Below are positions 53,001 to 61,574 of a stretch of 64,000 nt of DNA, in pieces. Origin of the DNA: Flavobacterium psychrophilum. Its GTDB lineage: Bacteria > Bacteroidota > Bacteroidia > Flavobacteriales > Flavobacteriaceae. Within the stretch, counting starts at the first letter, position 1. Each line of letters opens with the position of its first letter. The notes under the pieces are model-generated. The model made no database searches and had not been told where the DNA came from. It was given only the letters and a program-made list of their open reading frames with translations. The stretch is taken from positions 4,078,803 through 4,142,802 of the forward strand of contig CP012388.1 of assembly GCA_001708385.1 (NCBI GenBank). Reading direction: 5' to 3'. The translations under genes were made by a program, and so were the position numbers.

Positions 53001-53511
53001 CATTAAGGATACTTGCCTGGGTAATGCACTATGGCTTGAAGCTGTACCTACAAATAATTCTTACGATGCTTCTTCAGCTACTTATGTTTGGAAGAACGCA
53101 CAGGGAGCAACAGTTGGTAACGATAGTGCTTTGTTTAACGTAGCAGAATACTACAATGCTAATCCTAATACTACATTCCCGGCTGTGTTTACAGTAACGA
53201 TAACATCTGGAGAATGTTCGGTTTCAAAAGACTATGAAGTATTTAATGTGCTTTGTGAAGTTCAGAGAGGTATTTCGCCTAACGGAGATGGTAAAAACGA
53301 TAATCTTGACCTTAGAGGTATGAACGTTGATAAAATAACAATTTTCAACAGATACGGAACCAAGGTGTATGAGCAGCGTAACTACACTAACCAATGGGGC
53401 GGACAAAGTAATTCAGGTTCAGATCTTACAACAGGTACTTACTTCTATATTTTAGAATTAAATAATGCTGAAAGTAAGACAGGATGGATTTACATTAATA
53501 GAGAAGAATAG
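47098..53511 (+). CDS. Giant T9SS type B surface protein with anchor-J, FN3 and anchor-L domains
   Basis: A 2137-residue protein secreted by Sec plus the type IX system. Signal peptide: residues 1-21 (ending TSYG-QW). It opens with a choice-of-anchor J / cleaved-adhesin domain (FENGIPSNWEKFTLLNGAP), a second such unit near 285-455, then FN3-like modules ending in YVRAxC (SAYDVYVRSVC, YEYYVRAYC, YSFYVRAIC). A choice-of-anchor L domain follows near 1175-1440 (FDFLFASEDYGLFQCNYGDA). Four related modules of about 85 residues precede the C-terminus. The last 85 residues (ISPNGDGKNDNLDL, FNRYGTKVYE) form the T9SS type B sorting domain, linked in this group to surface attachment and gliding-related proteins. 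Probably an adhesin. Confidence 0.9.
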   Translation: MRKITLLLLVVFIFTFGTSYGQWTQNFENGIPSNWEKFTLLNGAPGTVPEWGNSTGTTCQGTTGAYVSNALIGVGNTLQAWLVTPQISIPANADLSFLALQTYPAQNGSIYQLWASTTSQTDTSTFTLVKSWTENEMNPGNQIACYKQTVDLAAFANQNVYLAFVKRDTQYGNAIQGERFTLDDIRIIARCLPATSSIGVATGATTANITINGTPSGTWDINLIPGSTTAPNTGVITHTGTASPIAVTDLLPSTPYTYYVRANCGATQSNWIGPYNFTTFQAAASLPFSDNFESTNVGWSMSTGTQLNKWFVGNAANNGASKSLYVSNNNGAANAYTITQSSIVHAYRDLTIPAGSTNIGISFDWKGLGDGNGNDYFYVWAVPATFNPVAGTGINAATDRIRIADKFYNSANYQPYAYMLNATQFAGQTMRLVFEWRNDALNGVQPPASIDNVSVNVINCNVPSSITYAGITTNGGTINWQETGTATEWNILIQPWGTPFPASTVPGITTTQPTYTATNLNSTSAYDVYVRSVCSSTNKSFWVKAATRLITACGTILPPFTETFNSTSPSKSCWKVVDANGDNLTWNLNTTYLPYEGDQLASLARYWNSTSNNDWLISPAIQLNGNQRVKFRYRVVSASYTTELEVKLSTTGNNVADFTNVLMPQQIINNTVYDQKIIYLNNYTGVAYIALHVPNVTNNSWTLWIDEFVVEDIPGCAAPTALTASNTSNTSGTLSWNAGYQETQWEVKVQPANTGVPTTDGTLVSSSTYNAANLNPATLYEYYVRAYCSSTSKSEWVGPFVFNTTVCPVENRCDYKFTIRATSGNGTFSKLNVYQNGILVGTINAGSGLLNSGNVAMCPGIPFTLNWDYNSWSDYVAEVTVLDSYDEIVYSYVKGVTPVILPITVPVFSGTATCTPVACPKPQNVITTGNTPNAITIDWTEAGSATSWEVFAVSTGEAAPTADSEGEVVTAHPYTLANLTPGRRYSFYVRAICSETSKSSWTLEKVFYSKITNDECSTAYVLPVSTTGYCDTPYRATLLGATASAQANVCGIAAYANDDVWFEFTASSASHILYINNRAGSATTTLNLSKVLYSGSCDNLTQVQCIQGNNVQYNTTFFITGNNINNNDVLLNNLTVGTTYKLRIFSNYAAANDTRFDICIATPATPITIDQTTYTEEQLISDVLVNENCAQVSNLNYSTGTNYGAAHNGIGYFDANGSDFPFQNGIILSTGKAGTAVGPKTTIQSNSYQQTVSPYSILWLGDQDLYNYVSASGTIPGLVNFYNATSIEFDFMAYGTEMSFDFLFASEDYGLFQCNYGDAFAFFLTDEDGNTVNLATLPDTTLPVSVSTTRDNKMNYDVNGSNCTAGNPEFFDKLYDGYKGVSRYAASDNFMGHTVPLKVKSAVVPGATYRIKMVIAETNDGNYDSAIFLDGNSFDVGRINFGDDLLVSTNTAVCYGAQKVLDTKLSNTYFNFVWSKDDVVIDGATAATYTVTEAGTYKVSATVITSGCTTSDEIVIEFNENIATTVNAPADLTLCSSTTEASFNLSLNTTTILEDVANAADFAVSYFETEALAQTGDAADAIADTAAYIAANDNTVYVRVENTVTGCFIIDSFKTIVTPNSAAVLEFSYADDICAIATQNPAPVKATGFAEGGTYSITDTNITIDAATGIIDLTATQPGTYEITYTLADANCLTGGAYEATVIINATAQPAITFSYADTCVLAANATPVLPTEFITGGAYSSATLTVDAQTGEIDLSTATVGAHDISYEVIADAANCTAAATYTATINLTAPTQPAITFSYADTCVLASNATPVLPTGFVTGGTYSSSTLTVDAQTGEIDLSTATAGTHDITYEVVADASNCTAADSYTATITITESIVPVTSFTYEMAYCMGAGVVTPELASGFTSGGVFSSDNQNLVINNADGSIDVSASQPGTYVITYTYTAQQDCEQNASSVFTVTLQDGLEANIKDTCLGNALWLEAVPTNNSYDASSATYVWKNAQGATVGNDSALFNVAEYYNANPNTTFPAVFTVTITSGECSVSKDYEVFNVLCEVQRGISPNGDGKNDNLDLRGMNVDKITIFNRYGTKVYEQRNYTNQWGGQSNSGSDLTTGTYFYILELNNAESKTGWIYINREE
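52221..52730 (+). repeat. Intragenic tandem repeat, 2 x 255 bp
   Basis: Two adjacent 85-codon units (52221-52475 and 52476-52730) are nearly identical in protein: both read AQPAITFSYADTCVLA or TQPAITFSYADTCVLA at the start and share LTVDAQTGEIDLSTAT. More diverged copies flank them on both sides. Confidence 0.85.
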
Positions 53512-53620
53512 GTGATTAATTAAAAGTGGTAGAGGAGTAAGGCAGCTGAAAAATGGGCTATTTGTAAGCTGCCTGAACCTTTACTTGTAGTCTTGAAAAA
53601 GGTCATATAATTTTTATTGA

Positions 53621-53650
53621 GTGAGGCTGGTAAATCGGCCTCACTTTTAT
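53621..53650 (+). terminator. Terminator after the first giant gene
   Basis: GTGAGGC and GCCTCAC form a 7-bp stem followed by TTTTAT. An additional, weaker stem (GGCAGCT/AGCTGCC) lies upstream near 53541-53573. Confidence 0.65.
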
Positions 53651-53790
53651 AGTTATTACAAAGAATTAAATTTTATAGAATAGTAAGCGATTTTATCGAA
53701 GCTTACGGGTAGGGAGGGTCCTTTCTGTCTTGTTTTATAGTAATCGGAAAATATGTAAACGATAGTTTACTATTTGGCCATTTATAATGA

Positions 53791-53798
53791 TACTTTTG
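53791..53798 (+). promoter_or_regulatory. Candidate -7 box of the second giant gene
   Basis: TACTTTTG, the same octamer as before the first giant gene, lies 24 bases before the ATG at 53822. It falls inside the longest possible reading frame, which argues for the shorter start. Confidence 0.4.
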
Positions 53799-53821
53799 CC
53801 GGTTTAATTGAATTGAAATTG

Positions 53822-56800
53822 ATGACAAAAAATATGCTGATGAAAAAGGAATTTATGTTTTTCTTAATGTTGGTACTATTCTCCTCAGGGTATAGTATCG
53901 CACAGGTTGGCTGTGCTGAAATCCCACCGAATTTGGTGCAGGTATTACCTTCGGATTTCGAAAACAATATTTATACAATTGACTTTTCACGGAGTATATC
54001 TCTTACAGCTGATGCTGATGCTACAGGAATAGATCCAAATAATATAATTTACCAGTGGGATTTTGGTAATGGAGCAGTTTTATTTGGTAAAACTATAAAT
54101 TACAGTTTTGTACAGGAAGGATTGGTAACCCTTACATTATCTACTATTTATCAGGGATGCACAACTTCCAGAACATTTACCTTTAATGTACAAAAGGGAA
54201 ATCCTTTTTCTTTATATACACAGTACAATGGCAGATATGACTATCTTGCTATTGGAAATACTTTAAACCTCCAGGAAAATGCAGGTATACTGGAAAGTGA
54301 TGAATGTGGAATTCTAACAGAGTCATCTGCTGCGCTAAGCCTTCAACCTGGACAAACTATTGTTGCTGCTTATTTATACTGGGCGGGGTCTGGTTTAGGA
54401 GATTTTAATGTAAAGCTAAACAACATAGATGTTGCTGCTCAGAGAACATTTTATTCTACTATAACTACCACTGCTAATAATCATAAATCGTCTTTTGGAG
54501 CTTTTGCAGATGTAACCAATATTGTTACCAATAGTGGTACATATACATTATCTGACCTGGATATTACAGCTACCCTTGCAAACGATCTTGATTATTGTTA
54601 TTCAGCCATTAACTTTGGCGGATGGTCTGTAATAGTTATTTATAATGACAACACTTTACCTTATAATCAGGTGGGCGTATATGATGGTTTTAAAACTGTT
54701 GATGCGCAAAATCCATTGCTGAATATTTATTTGGATAATCTTAATGTTATAAGTAATGTTGGTGCAAAAATAGGATTTTTGGCATGGGAAGGAGATGCAG
54801 GAATTGCGGTTAATGAAACTGTAAAGGTTAACGGATTTACGCTTAGTAATCCGCCTCTTAATCCGGCGAATAATGCCTTCAACGGAACCAACAGCTTTAC
54901 AGGAGCATCAGATTTGTGGAATATGGATATTGATTTTTATGATATTCAGAATTATATAAATATTGGTGATACAGATTTAGATGTGTCGCTCACAACAGGA
55001 CAGGATGGTGTAATTGTAAATAATATTGTTACCGTAGTAAACAGCGAATTACCCGATGCAAGTATAGAAATGATTTTTCATACCGGTAATGAAATTTGTG
55101 GTAATCGCGATTTACAATTGGTATATATTGCTAAAAATTATAACAGTACAGATGTTCTTCCTGCAAATACCCCTATTGCAATTTATGCTGATGATATTTT
55201 AATAGGTACTACAGCTACTACGGTAAATATTCCAATTGAAGGGTCGGAAACAGGAAATTTAACGGTTACACTACCGGCTGAAGTGCCTGATACCTTTACG
55301 TTGACTTTTGTAATAGACGATAATGGTACAGGAACAGGTATTGTGAGGGAAACAGATGAAACGAATAATGATTATACCGAGGAGATTACGTTAAGAGTCG
55401 GTATTGAGCCTCAAACAATAGAAGAATCTTTATTTACTTGTGCTTCCGGAACTACAGGAACTTTTGATCTTACTCAGGCAACTACGGCTGTAGTTGATTA
55501 TGAGTTTGATTTTTACAGGACACCGGAAGAGGCGGCAACTGAAACTAATGTAATAACAGATTTTACAAATTTTGTTTCGGATAATGCAACTGTGTACGTG
55601 AGGATATACGATCCGTTTGCTCCCACTTGTTTTAGCATAGAGTCGTTTACGGTTGCTATTGTCAATTGTCAGCCCAATAAGCCTGATGACGTAGTTGTTT
55701 GTGCCGAAACAGGACAAACATCCAGACAGTTCAACTTAAATGATTTTAACACTGAAATTTTAAATGGTAATGATGCAGATTCTAATCGTATAACTTTTCA
55801 TAATACTTTACTGGGAGCTCAGGATAGTAATGATTTAATCGCAGGTCCGGAAGCGTTTATAGTTAATGCAGGAAACCAAGTTACGGTATTTATCCGTATG
55901 GAAAATGTTCAAAACCCAGCATTGTTTGGTACTGCCAGTTTTACAATTACGGTTACTACTCCGCCTACTGTCATAGAGCCTACCGCATTAGAAGCGTGTG
56001 AGGCTGACAATGCAGGTTTTGCCACTTTTGATCTGACCCAAAGAAATGCTGAAGTGCTAAACGGTCAGTCGGGATTAACCATTACCTGGTACCCAACACT
56101 GAGTGATGCACAGCTAAATGTAAATGCCATCCCGGACCCATCGAGCCATTACGATGATTCAGGTATTGTGTATGCAGGTGTAGTACAGGAAGGCACCACA
56201 ACAGGCTGCCGCAGCATAGTACCGCTGACACTGATAGTACATCCACGCCCGGCAGTGCCGGTTGTAAGCCAGCTTACCCTGTGTGATGACAACAATTCAC
56301 CGGACGGTATAGAAGAATTTGACTTAACCTTGAATGACGATGCCGCAAGGGGAGGGGATGCGAGCCTTACGGTTCAGTATTACCTTACCCAGGCAGATGC
56401 ACAAAATAACCTAACGCCTATTACAGGCCCGGAAGCATATAATAACATTAATCCCAACCAGCAGACTATTTGGGTCGCAGTATCCAACGGTTTTGGCTGC
56501 CGCAGTGTATCATCATTTACCATTTTAGTAAACCCGTTACCGGTATTAAGCACCGACCCTGCAGACTTTATTGCCACCGAGTGTGAAGAACTGCCTGGCG
56601 AGGCTGATTTTGACCTTGACCAAATTGCAACAGCTATAACTGCAGGCTCCGCGAGCTATGTGGTGTATTTCTACCAGACAGAAGCCCAGGCACTGGCTGG
56701 GGGTGCTGATTTTGAACCGGGCCCCACCTACCTTTCGGGCGATGCCGATATCTGGGCCAGGGTAATTAACCCTACCACGAACTGCGTAAGGGTAGCCCGT

Positions 56801-59800
56801 GTGGAACTAAACGTAATCCCTGCCCCTATTGCCACCACCCCTGCACCTATTGCAGAATGTGATGACAACAACGACGGCTTTGCAAGGTTTAACCTTACAC
56901 CAGCCATGCAGGCTATTGAGGCCGCTATCCCCGATGTAACGGTAAGCGCCTTTGAGACCCAGAGCGATGCTGACCTAAATGTAAATGTAATACCGTCACC
57001 CGAGGCCTATGACAATATCGTAGCAGGTACCCAGACCCTGTACCTAAGGGTACAGTCGGACCTTACGGACTGCTATGATACGGTAACCCTTGTGCTGATT
57101 GTAAACCCAAGGCCTGATGCCCACAGCCCGGCGCAGCCTTATGCGCTGTGTGATGACGGTACCAGCGATACTGATGGCATAGCCCATTTTAACCTGAACA
57201 GCCAGAGTGCTGAGATACTTGCAGGCTTAGACCCTGCGCAGTACACAGTAGACTATTACACCGACGCTGCAGCTACACCTGCCAGCCTTATCGGTACACC
57301 GGGCAACTACCCATCGGCAACAGCTACGGTGTATGCCAAAGTAACCAATACAGCCACAGGCTGTTTCTATATCGTAGCGGTACGCCTTGTGGTGAATGCC
57401 CTTCCGGTGCTTATTACCAATGAGTACAGCTACTCGCTGTGTGATACCACACTGCCGGCCAACAAAGAGACCTTTGACCTTACCACTACCATCGATAAAT
57501 TCATCACCGATGAAAACCTAAACGGTGTAGCGGTAACCTTCCATACCACCCTTGCCGATGCGCAAGGGGGCACCAATGCCCTTACCGACGCCCAGGCACA
57601 GGCGTATGAGAACACTTCACAGGTACAGAGCCTTTATGTGCGCTTTACGGTAACCACTACAGGCTGCTTCAGGCTTGGCTACCTTGATATCAGGGTAGAG
57701 CCGCAGCCGGTACTTACCCTTCCCTCACAGGATGAGCTAACGGTATGTGATACCGATGGCAACGGTATCGGTGAGTTTAACCTTGAAGCCTTAAAAGAAA
57801 CCCTTGCCAATGGTGATACAAGCCTTGTGATCACCTTCCACCTAACGGCGGAGGAAGCACTATCGGGGGCCAACCCGATCGGTAATACGACCGACTACAG
57901 GAATGACCACCCGGGCACACAAACCCTTTGGGTAAGGGCAGTGAGCAGTACTACAGGCTGCTTTAACACCACGCCATTCCCGGTTACCCTTATAGTAACC
58001 CCTGCACCGCAGGCACCAAAGCTACAGGATATCACCCTTTGTGATGATACCGACAACAATGGGCAGGACGGGGCGCTAAGGACAGACCTTACAGTATATG
58101 AAACACAGATAAAAGAAGCAGTAGCCCCTGTGGAAGTAACAATCACCTATTACCTTTCCAAGGCTGATGCTGATGCGGGTAGTAACGGTATTGCCAGCCC
58201 TGCAAGGCACATTGCCAGGGATGGGCAGGTGATCTGGGTAAGGGTAGAGAATACCGCAGGCTGCTATAGCCTTACGAGCTTTACCATCCATATCAACAAG
58301 CCACACCAGTTGGTAACCCCAACACCCCTTGCCGTATGTAACGAGGCACTGCCAAATGACGGTATTGCAGAATTTGACCTTACACAAAAAGACGATGAGA
58401 TACTGGGCCCTGATGGGGTAGGCATGGACTACGTTGTAGACTACTTTACCACCGACCCAAAAACAGACAGCACCGCCGTGGCAATCGCTGACCCTAAGGC
58501 GTATGTAAATACAGACAGCAATGGAGCAGCCCAAAACCCAAGAACGATCTGGGTAAGGGTAACCACCACCCAAGGGTGTGTTAGCTATACCACCCTAACC
58601 ATAAGGGTGCTTCCGCTACCTGTACCCAACTTTAACCCAGCCCCACTTGAGGTATGCGACCAGGATACTACAGAGGTAGGCAGTGAGCCCTTTGACCTGA
58701 CCCTTGCACAGGATGATATCCGCAACAACGGTACTAACTACCTGTTCAGCTATTATACCACAGAAGAGGATGCCCAGGCAGGCACCAATGCGATACCTGA
58801 CCCAACCAGCCACAACAGTGCCAGTGGCAGTGTATGGGTAAGGGTTGAGGCCAATACCAATAACCCATCTGATTTGAGGTGCTTCCAGATAGTGGAGCTT
58901 GAACTAATAGTGAACCCACTGCCACCGATAGCCGACCTTGCCGACTATGGTATCTGTAACGACACCCCTGCATCCCCGACAGCCTTTAACCTGAAGGAGT
59001 ATGTAGAGACAGCCCTTGGCGGTAATACAGGTACCATTTACACTATAGGCTACTTTAGCGATGCAGCCCTTACCACACGTGCCACGCCAATAACAGGGTA
59101 TGTAGTAACAGGCAGTGCAACGGTATACATAGAAGTAGTGAACAACGACACAGGGTGCAGGATCGTAAAAGAGCTTGAGCTTATCGTAGAGCAGCAGGCA
59201 GTAGCCAACCCTGTGGCAGACCCTGCGGCGGTATGTGATACCGACGACCAGAATGACGGCAGGGCCTCAGGATGGGATTTAACCCTACTTGCACCTGAAG
59301 TACTTGGCGCTCAGGACCCGGCTGTGTTCCTTGTAAGCTATTACGATATTGACCCGTCTACAGTACCTGCACCGCAACCGATACAAGACCCTGAAAACTA
59401 TACCAACCAGACTCCGGAGAGCCAGGTGATCTGGATCGTAGTAACCAACAGCGATACGGTACAGGACACTCCATGCAGTGCCACCACTACGGTAACCCTA
59501 AGGGTAGAGCGCAGGGCAGAGCCTGTTATCACCACAGCAGATGGCAGCGATACAGTATGTATCGAATGGGGGGCAAGCGAAGGCGAGCTGGAACTTAACA
59601 GTGGTGTAGTACCAAACGGGCACACCTATCTTTGGTACAAAGACGGGGTACTGCTAACCGATAGTGATGACTCAGGAAGCTACATCGCCAAAACAGGCGG
59701 CGTATACACCGTAGTAGTAACGGGCCCTGCGCCACTGGAATGTGTGTCGGATGAATCGGCAGGCTTTACGGTAATCGAATCAGGGCAGGCATCAGCAATA

Positions 59801-60298
59801 GGCCAGGGGTACTATGTAACCAACTACTTTAGCGATAACCAGACCATAACGGTAACCATAGAAGGAAACGGGGAGTACACCTACCAGCTGGATAACGGCC
59901 CAAGGCAGGAATCTCCGGTATTCACCAATGTATCCCCGGGCTACCACACGGTTACGGTATGGGATGAGAAAACAGATTTTCCATGCCAGGAGCTGGTCTT
60001 AAATGGAGTAAGCATTGTAGACTACCCTAACTTCTTTACCCCTAACGGTGATGGTTTCCATGACACGTGGAACATCATAGGCTTAAGCGGTACAGGATCG
60101 GTGATCTATATCTTTGACCGCTACGGCAAGCTTATCAAACAGATAAGCCCGGACCTTGAGAGCAGCGGATGGGACGGAACACTAAACGGTACCCCGGTAC
60201 CGGCAACGGACTACTGGTTCACCGTTACCTACCCTGAGTTTGATGGCACCACAACGGCAACCAAAGAATTTAAATCGCATTTCTCACTGAAGAGATAA
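53822..60298 (+). CDS. Giant T9SS type B surface protein with PKD, CARDB-like and 13 repeat modules
   Basis: About 2158 residues from the ATG at 53822 (ATGs at 53834 and 53840 also possible; a frame from 53774 would begin before the predicted transcript). Signal peptide ends GYSIAQ. N-terminal PKD domain (YQWDFGNGAVLFGKTI), an unassigned beta domain with YLYWAGSGLGDFNVKL, then a CARDB-like domain (ETDETNNDYTEEITL). At least 13 modules of about 95-100 residues follow, each opening with a C-D-x-x-x-x-G-x-x-x-F-D/N-L-T signature (ECDDNNDGFARFNLT, VCNEALPNDGIAEFDLT). The C-terminus (FFTPNGDGFHDTWNIIGL, FDRYGKLIKQI) is a T9SS type B sorting domain. Codon use shifts from AT-rich to GC-rich near 55,980. 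Probably an adhesin. Confidence 0.9.
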   Translation: MTKNMLMKKEFMFFLMLVLFSSGYSIAQVGCAEIPPNLVQVLPSDFENNIYTIDFSRSISLTADADATGIDPNNIIYQWDFGNGAVLFGKTINYSFVQEGLVTLTLSTIYQGCTTSRTFTFNVQKGNPFSLYTQYNGRYDYLAIGNTLNLQENAGILESDECGILTESSAALSLQPGQTIVAAYLYWAGSGLGDFNVKLNNIDVAAQRTFYSTITTTANNHKSSFGAFADVTNIVTNSGTYTLSDLDITATLANDLDYCYSAINFGGWSVIVIYNDNTLPYNQVGVYDGFKTVDAQNPLLNIYLDNLNVISNVGAKIGFLAWEGDAGIAVNETVKVNGFTLSNPPLNPANNAFNGTNSFTGASDLWNMDIDFYDIQNYINIGDTDLDVSLTTGQDGVIVNNIVTVVNSELPDASIEMIFHTGNEICGNRDLQLVYIAKNYNSTDVLPANTPIAIYADDILIGTTATTVNIPIEGSETGNLTVTLPAEVPDTFTLTFVIDDNGTGTGIVRETDETNNDYTEEITLRVGIEPQTIEESLFTCASGTTGTFDLTQATTAVVDYEFDFYRTPEEAATETNVITDFTNFVSDNATVYVRIYDPFAPTCFSIESFTVAIVNCQPNKPDDVVVCAETGQTSRQFNLNDFNTEILNGNDADSNRITFHNTLLGAQDSNDLIAGPEAFIVNAGNQVTVFIRMENVQNPALFGTASFTITVTTPPTVIEPTALEACEADNAGFATFDLTQRNAEVLNGQSGLTITWYPTLSDAQLNVNAIPDPSSHYDDSGIVYAGVVQEGTTTGCRSIVPLTLIVHPRPAVPVVSQLTLCDDNNSPDGIEEFDLTLNDDAARGGDASLTVQYYLTQADAQNNLTPITGPEAYNNINPNQQTIWVAVSNGFGCRSVSSFTILVNPLPVLSTDPADFIATECEELPGEADFDLDQIATAITAGSASYVVYFYQTEAQALAGGADFEPGPTYLSGDADIWARVINPTTNCVRVARVELNVIPAPIATTPAPIAECDDNNDGFARFNLTPAMQAIEAAIPDVTVSAFETQSDADLNVNVIPSPEAYDNIVAGTQTLYLRVQSDLTDCYDTVTLVLIVNPRPDAHSPAQPYALCDDGTSDTDGIAHFNLNSQSAEILAGLDPAQYTVDYYTDAAATPASLIGTPGNYPSATATVYAKVTNTATGCFYIVAVRLVVNALPVLITNEYSYSLCDTTLPANKETFDLTTTIDKFITDENLNGVAVTFHTTLADAQGGTNALTDAQAQAYENTSQVQSLYVRFTVTTTGCFRLGYLDIRVEPQPVLTLPSQDELTVCDTDGNGIGEFNLEALKETLANGDTSLVITFHLTAEEALSGANPIGNTTDYRNDHPGTQTLWVRAVSSTTGCFNTTPFPVTLIVTPAPQAPKLQDITLCDDTDNNGQDGALRTDLTVYETQIKEAVAPVEVTITYYLSKADADAGSNGIASPARHIARDGQVIWVRVENTAGCYSLTSFTIHINKPHQLVTPTPLAVCNEALPNDGIAEFDLTQKDDEILGPDGVGMDYVVDYFTTDPKTDSTAVAIADPKAYVNTDSNGAAQNPRTIWVRVTTTQGCVSYTTLTIRVLPLPVPNFNPAPLEVCDQDTTEVGSEPFDLTLAQDDIRNNGTNYLFSYYTTEEDAQAGTNAIPDPTSHNSASGSVWVRVEANTNNPSDLRCFQIVELELIVNPLPPIADLADYGICNDTPASPTAFNLKEYVETALGGNTGTIYTIGYFSDAALTTRATPITGYVVTGSATVYIEVVNNDTGCRIVKELELIVEQQAVANPVADPAAVCDTDDQNDGRASGWDLTLLAPEVLGAQDPAVFLVSYYDIDPSTVPAPQPIQDPENYTNQTPESQVIWIVVTNSDTVQDTPCSATTTVTLRVERRAEPVITTADGSDTVCIEWGASEGELELNSGVVPNGHTYLWYKDGVLLTDSDDSGSYIAKTGGVYTVVVTGPAPLECVSDESAGFTVIESGQASAIGQGYYVTNYFSDNQTITVTIEGNGEYTYQLDNGPRQESPVFTNVSPGYHTVTVWDEKTDFPCQELVLNGVSIVDYPNFFTPNGDGFHDTWNIIGLSGTGSVIYIFDRYGKLIKQISPDLESSGWDGTLNGTPVPATDYWFTVTYPEFDGTTTATKEFKSHFSLKR

Positions 60299-60324
60299 AC
60301 AAATAGAAAACCATAATAACTAAG

Positions 60325-60362
60325 AACCCCGGACAGCGAAAGCTGCCCGGGGTTTGTTTTTA
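60325..60362 (+). terminator. Terminator after the second giant gene
   Basis: AACCCCGG..CAGC, GAAA tetraloop, GCTG..CCGGGGTT: a long GC-rich stem capped by a stable GNRA loop and followed by TTGTTTTTA. Confidence 0.88.
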
Positions 60363-60421
60363 TTAGTAATGTAAAAGTTAAAACGTCAGAAAAAAAGTTT
60401 AAGAAAGTGTTACAGTTTGTG

Positions 60422-60494
60422 CCTAGCCCTGATAGAGGCGGCATCCTGCCCGGCAAGGCCAAAGGGCAGATACAGCCGATAGCAGGAAATAGCT
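60422..60494 (+). repeat. Flavobacterial multicopy intergenic element (CCTAGCCC...GGAAATAGC)
   Basis: The element opens CCTAGCCCTGATAGAGGCGG, has a CTGCCC/GGGCAG stem around GGCAAGGCC, and closes GATAGCAGGAAATAGC. I recognise this layout, with a variable middle between conserved CTAGCCC..GGCATCCT and GATA.AGC..GATAGCAGGAAATAGC ends, from a very common intergenic repeat of Flavobacteria, suggesting a structured RNA. Only one copy lies in this window; a different element of similar habit lies at 2053. Position: 60 bp after the terminator of the giant gene. Family-level recognition is from memory. Confidence 0.65.
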
Positions 60495-60668
60495 TTAAAT
60501 AAATGCGCTTAGTTGGACTTCTTAATACTACTCTAAATAGTCAGGAGATATCGTTTTTCGTGTAGTAAAGTTTATATGTAGTGATTAACCTATCATTAAC
60601 TCTGTATTAACCGGGTAAATGAATTTTACTTGCAACATTTGCAGCTTAAACACATTAAATTTATAAGT

Positions 60669-61574
60669 ATGAAAACAGGTCTTTTTATTGCAATGTTACT
60701 TTTATTTAGCCTATTTGGTTTTGCTCAGGCGAGACCTGTATCAACAATTCCGTTTGTGTTAGAGAATAACACAGTTTATGTGTATTGTAAAATTAATAGT
60801 ACCGACAGTTTAAAATTCTTGTTTGATACCGGTGCTGACGGATCTGTTATTAATAAAGACTCTAAGCGTATGTTTAATCTTAAAATAGATGGTAAATCAT
60901 TAAACAGGGGCTCTAATGGTACGAATGAAGTAGAGGTGGCTATTGATAACACCATTAGGTTTGGAGATATTGAAAGAACTAAAATCAGTTTTACATTAAT
61001 ATCTTTCGGAACAGATAGTTTTGATGGGATTATTGGAACTGATTTGATGAAAGGGTATATTGTAGAGCTTGACTATAATAAAAATGAACTAAAGTTTTAT
61101 AAGGATAATGATCCGGAAATGACATATTCCGGATATGAAAAAACAAAACTCCATCTTATAGATAATTATCCTGCCGTAGAAAGTAAAATGATTGTAGATG
61201 GTGTAGAGTATAAAGGCCTGTTTGGTATCGATAGCGGGGCAGACGATATTCTGACTATTGCTGCGCCATTTTCTAAAAGGCACAAATTGAATGAAAAAAT
61301 GAAAAATATAGGATCGGCAACTGCTCAGGGATCTGATGGGTCTGTTTATGAAATGCCTGTAGTTTTGTGTTCGATCATGAACTTTAGCAATAAATTTTTG
61401 TATAACCTTCCTGTATTACTTTCCAGTTCTACAGAAGGAATTGATGCATCAGATAAAATGGCCGGTTTTCTTGGTAACAAATTTCTAAAACGATTCAATA
61501 CCATATTAGATTTTAAAAATAGATATGTGTATTTCAAATTAAATAAAAACCTATATTCTGAAGTTTATCAATAA
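60669..61574 (+). CDS. Secreted retropepsin-like aspartic protease
   Basis: A 301-residue protein with signal peptide (residues 1-20, LLFSLFGFAQ). Two aspartic-protease flaps are present on one chain: LFDTGADGSVIN (Asp53) and FGIDSGADDILT in the second half, each followed by the expected hydrophobic-G strand (SFDGIIGTDLMKG and KMAGFLGNKFLKRF). This gives a pepsin-like bilobed arrangement with DTG and DSG motifs in a protein of bacterial clan AA size. It probably acts in the periplasm. The ATG at 60669 is chosen because it gives the signal peptide. Confidence 0.85.
   Translation: MKTGLFIAMLLLFSLFGFAQARPVSTIPFVLENNTVYVYCKINSTDSLKFLFDTGADGSVINKDSKRMFNLKIDGKSLNRGSNGTNEVEVAIDNTIRFGDIERTKISFTLISFGTDSFDGIIGTDLMKGYIVELDYNKNELKFYKDNDPEMTYSGYEKTKLHLIDNYPAVESKMIVDGVEYKGLFGIDSGADDILTIAAPFSKRHKLNEKMKNIGSATAQGSDGSVYEMPVVLCSIMNFSNKFLYNLPVLLSSSTEGIDASDKMAGFLGNKFLKRFNTILDFKNRYVYFKLNKNLYSEVYQ

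Noticed and set aside
47098..60298. Repeated units within the giant genes as a CRISPR array or minisatellite
   Set aside because: The units are coding modules of about 85-100 residues in frame, without short identical repeats and spacers.
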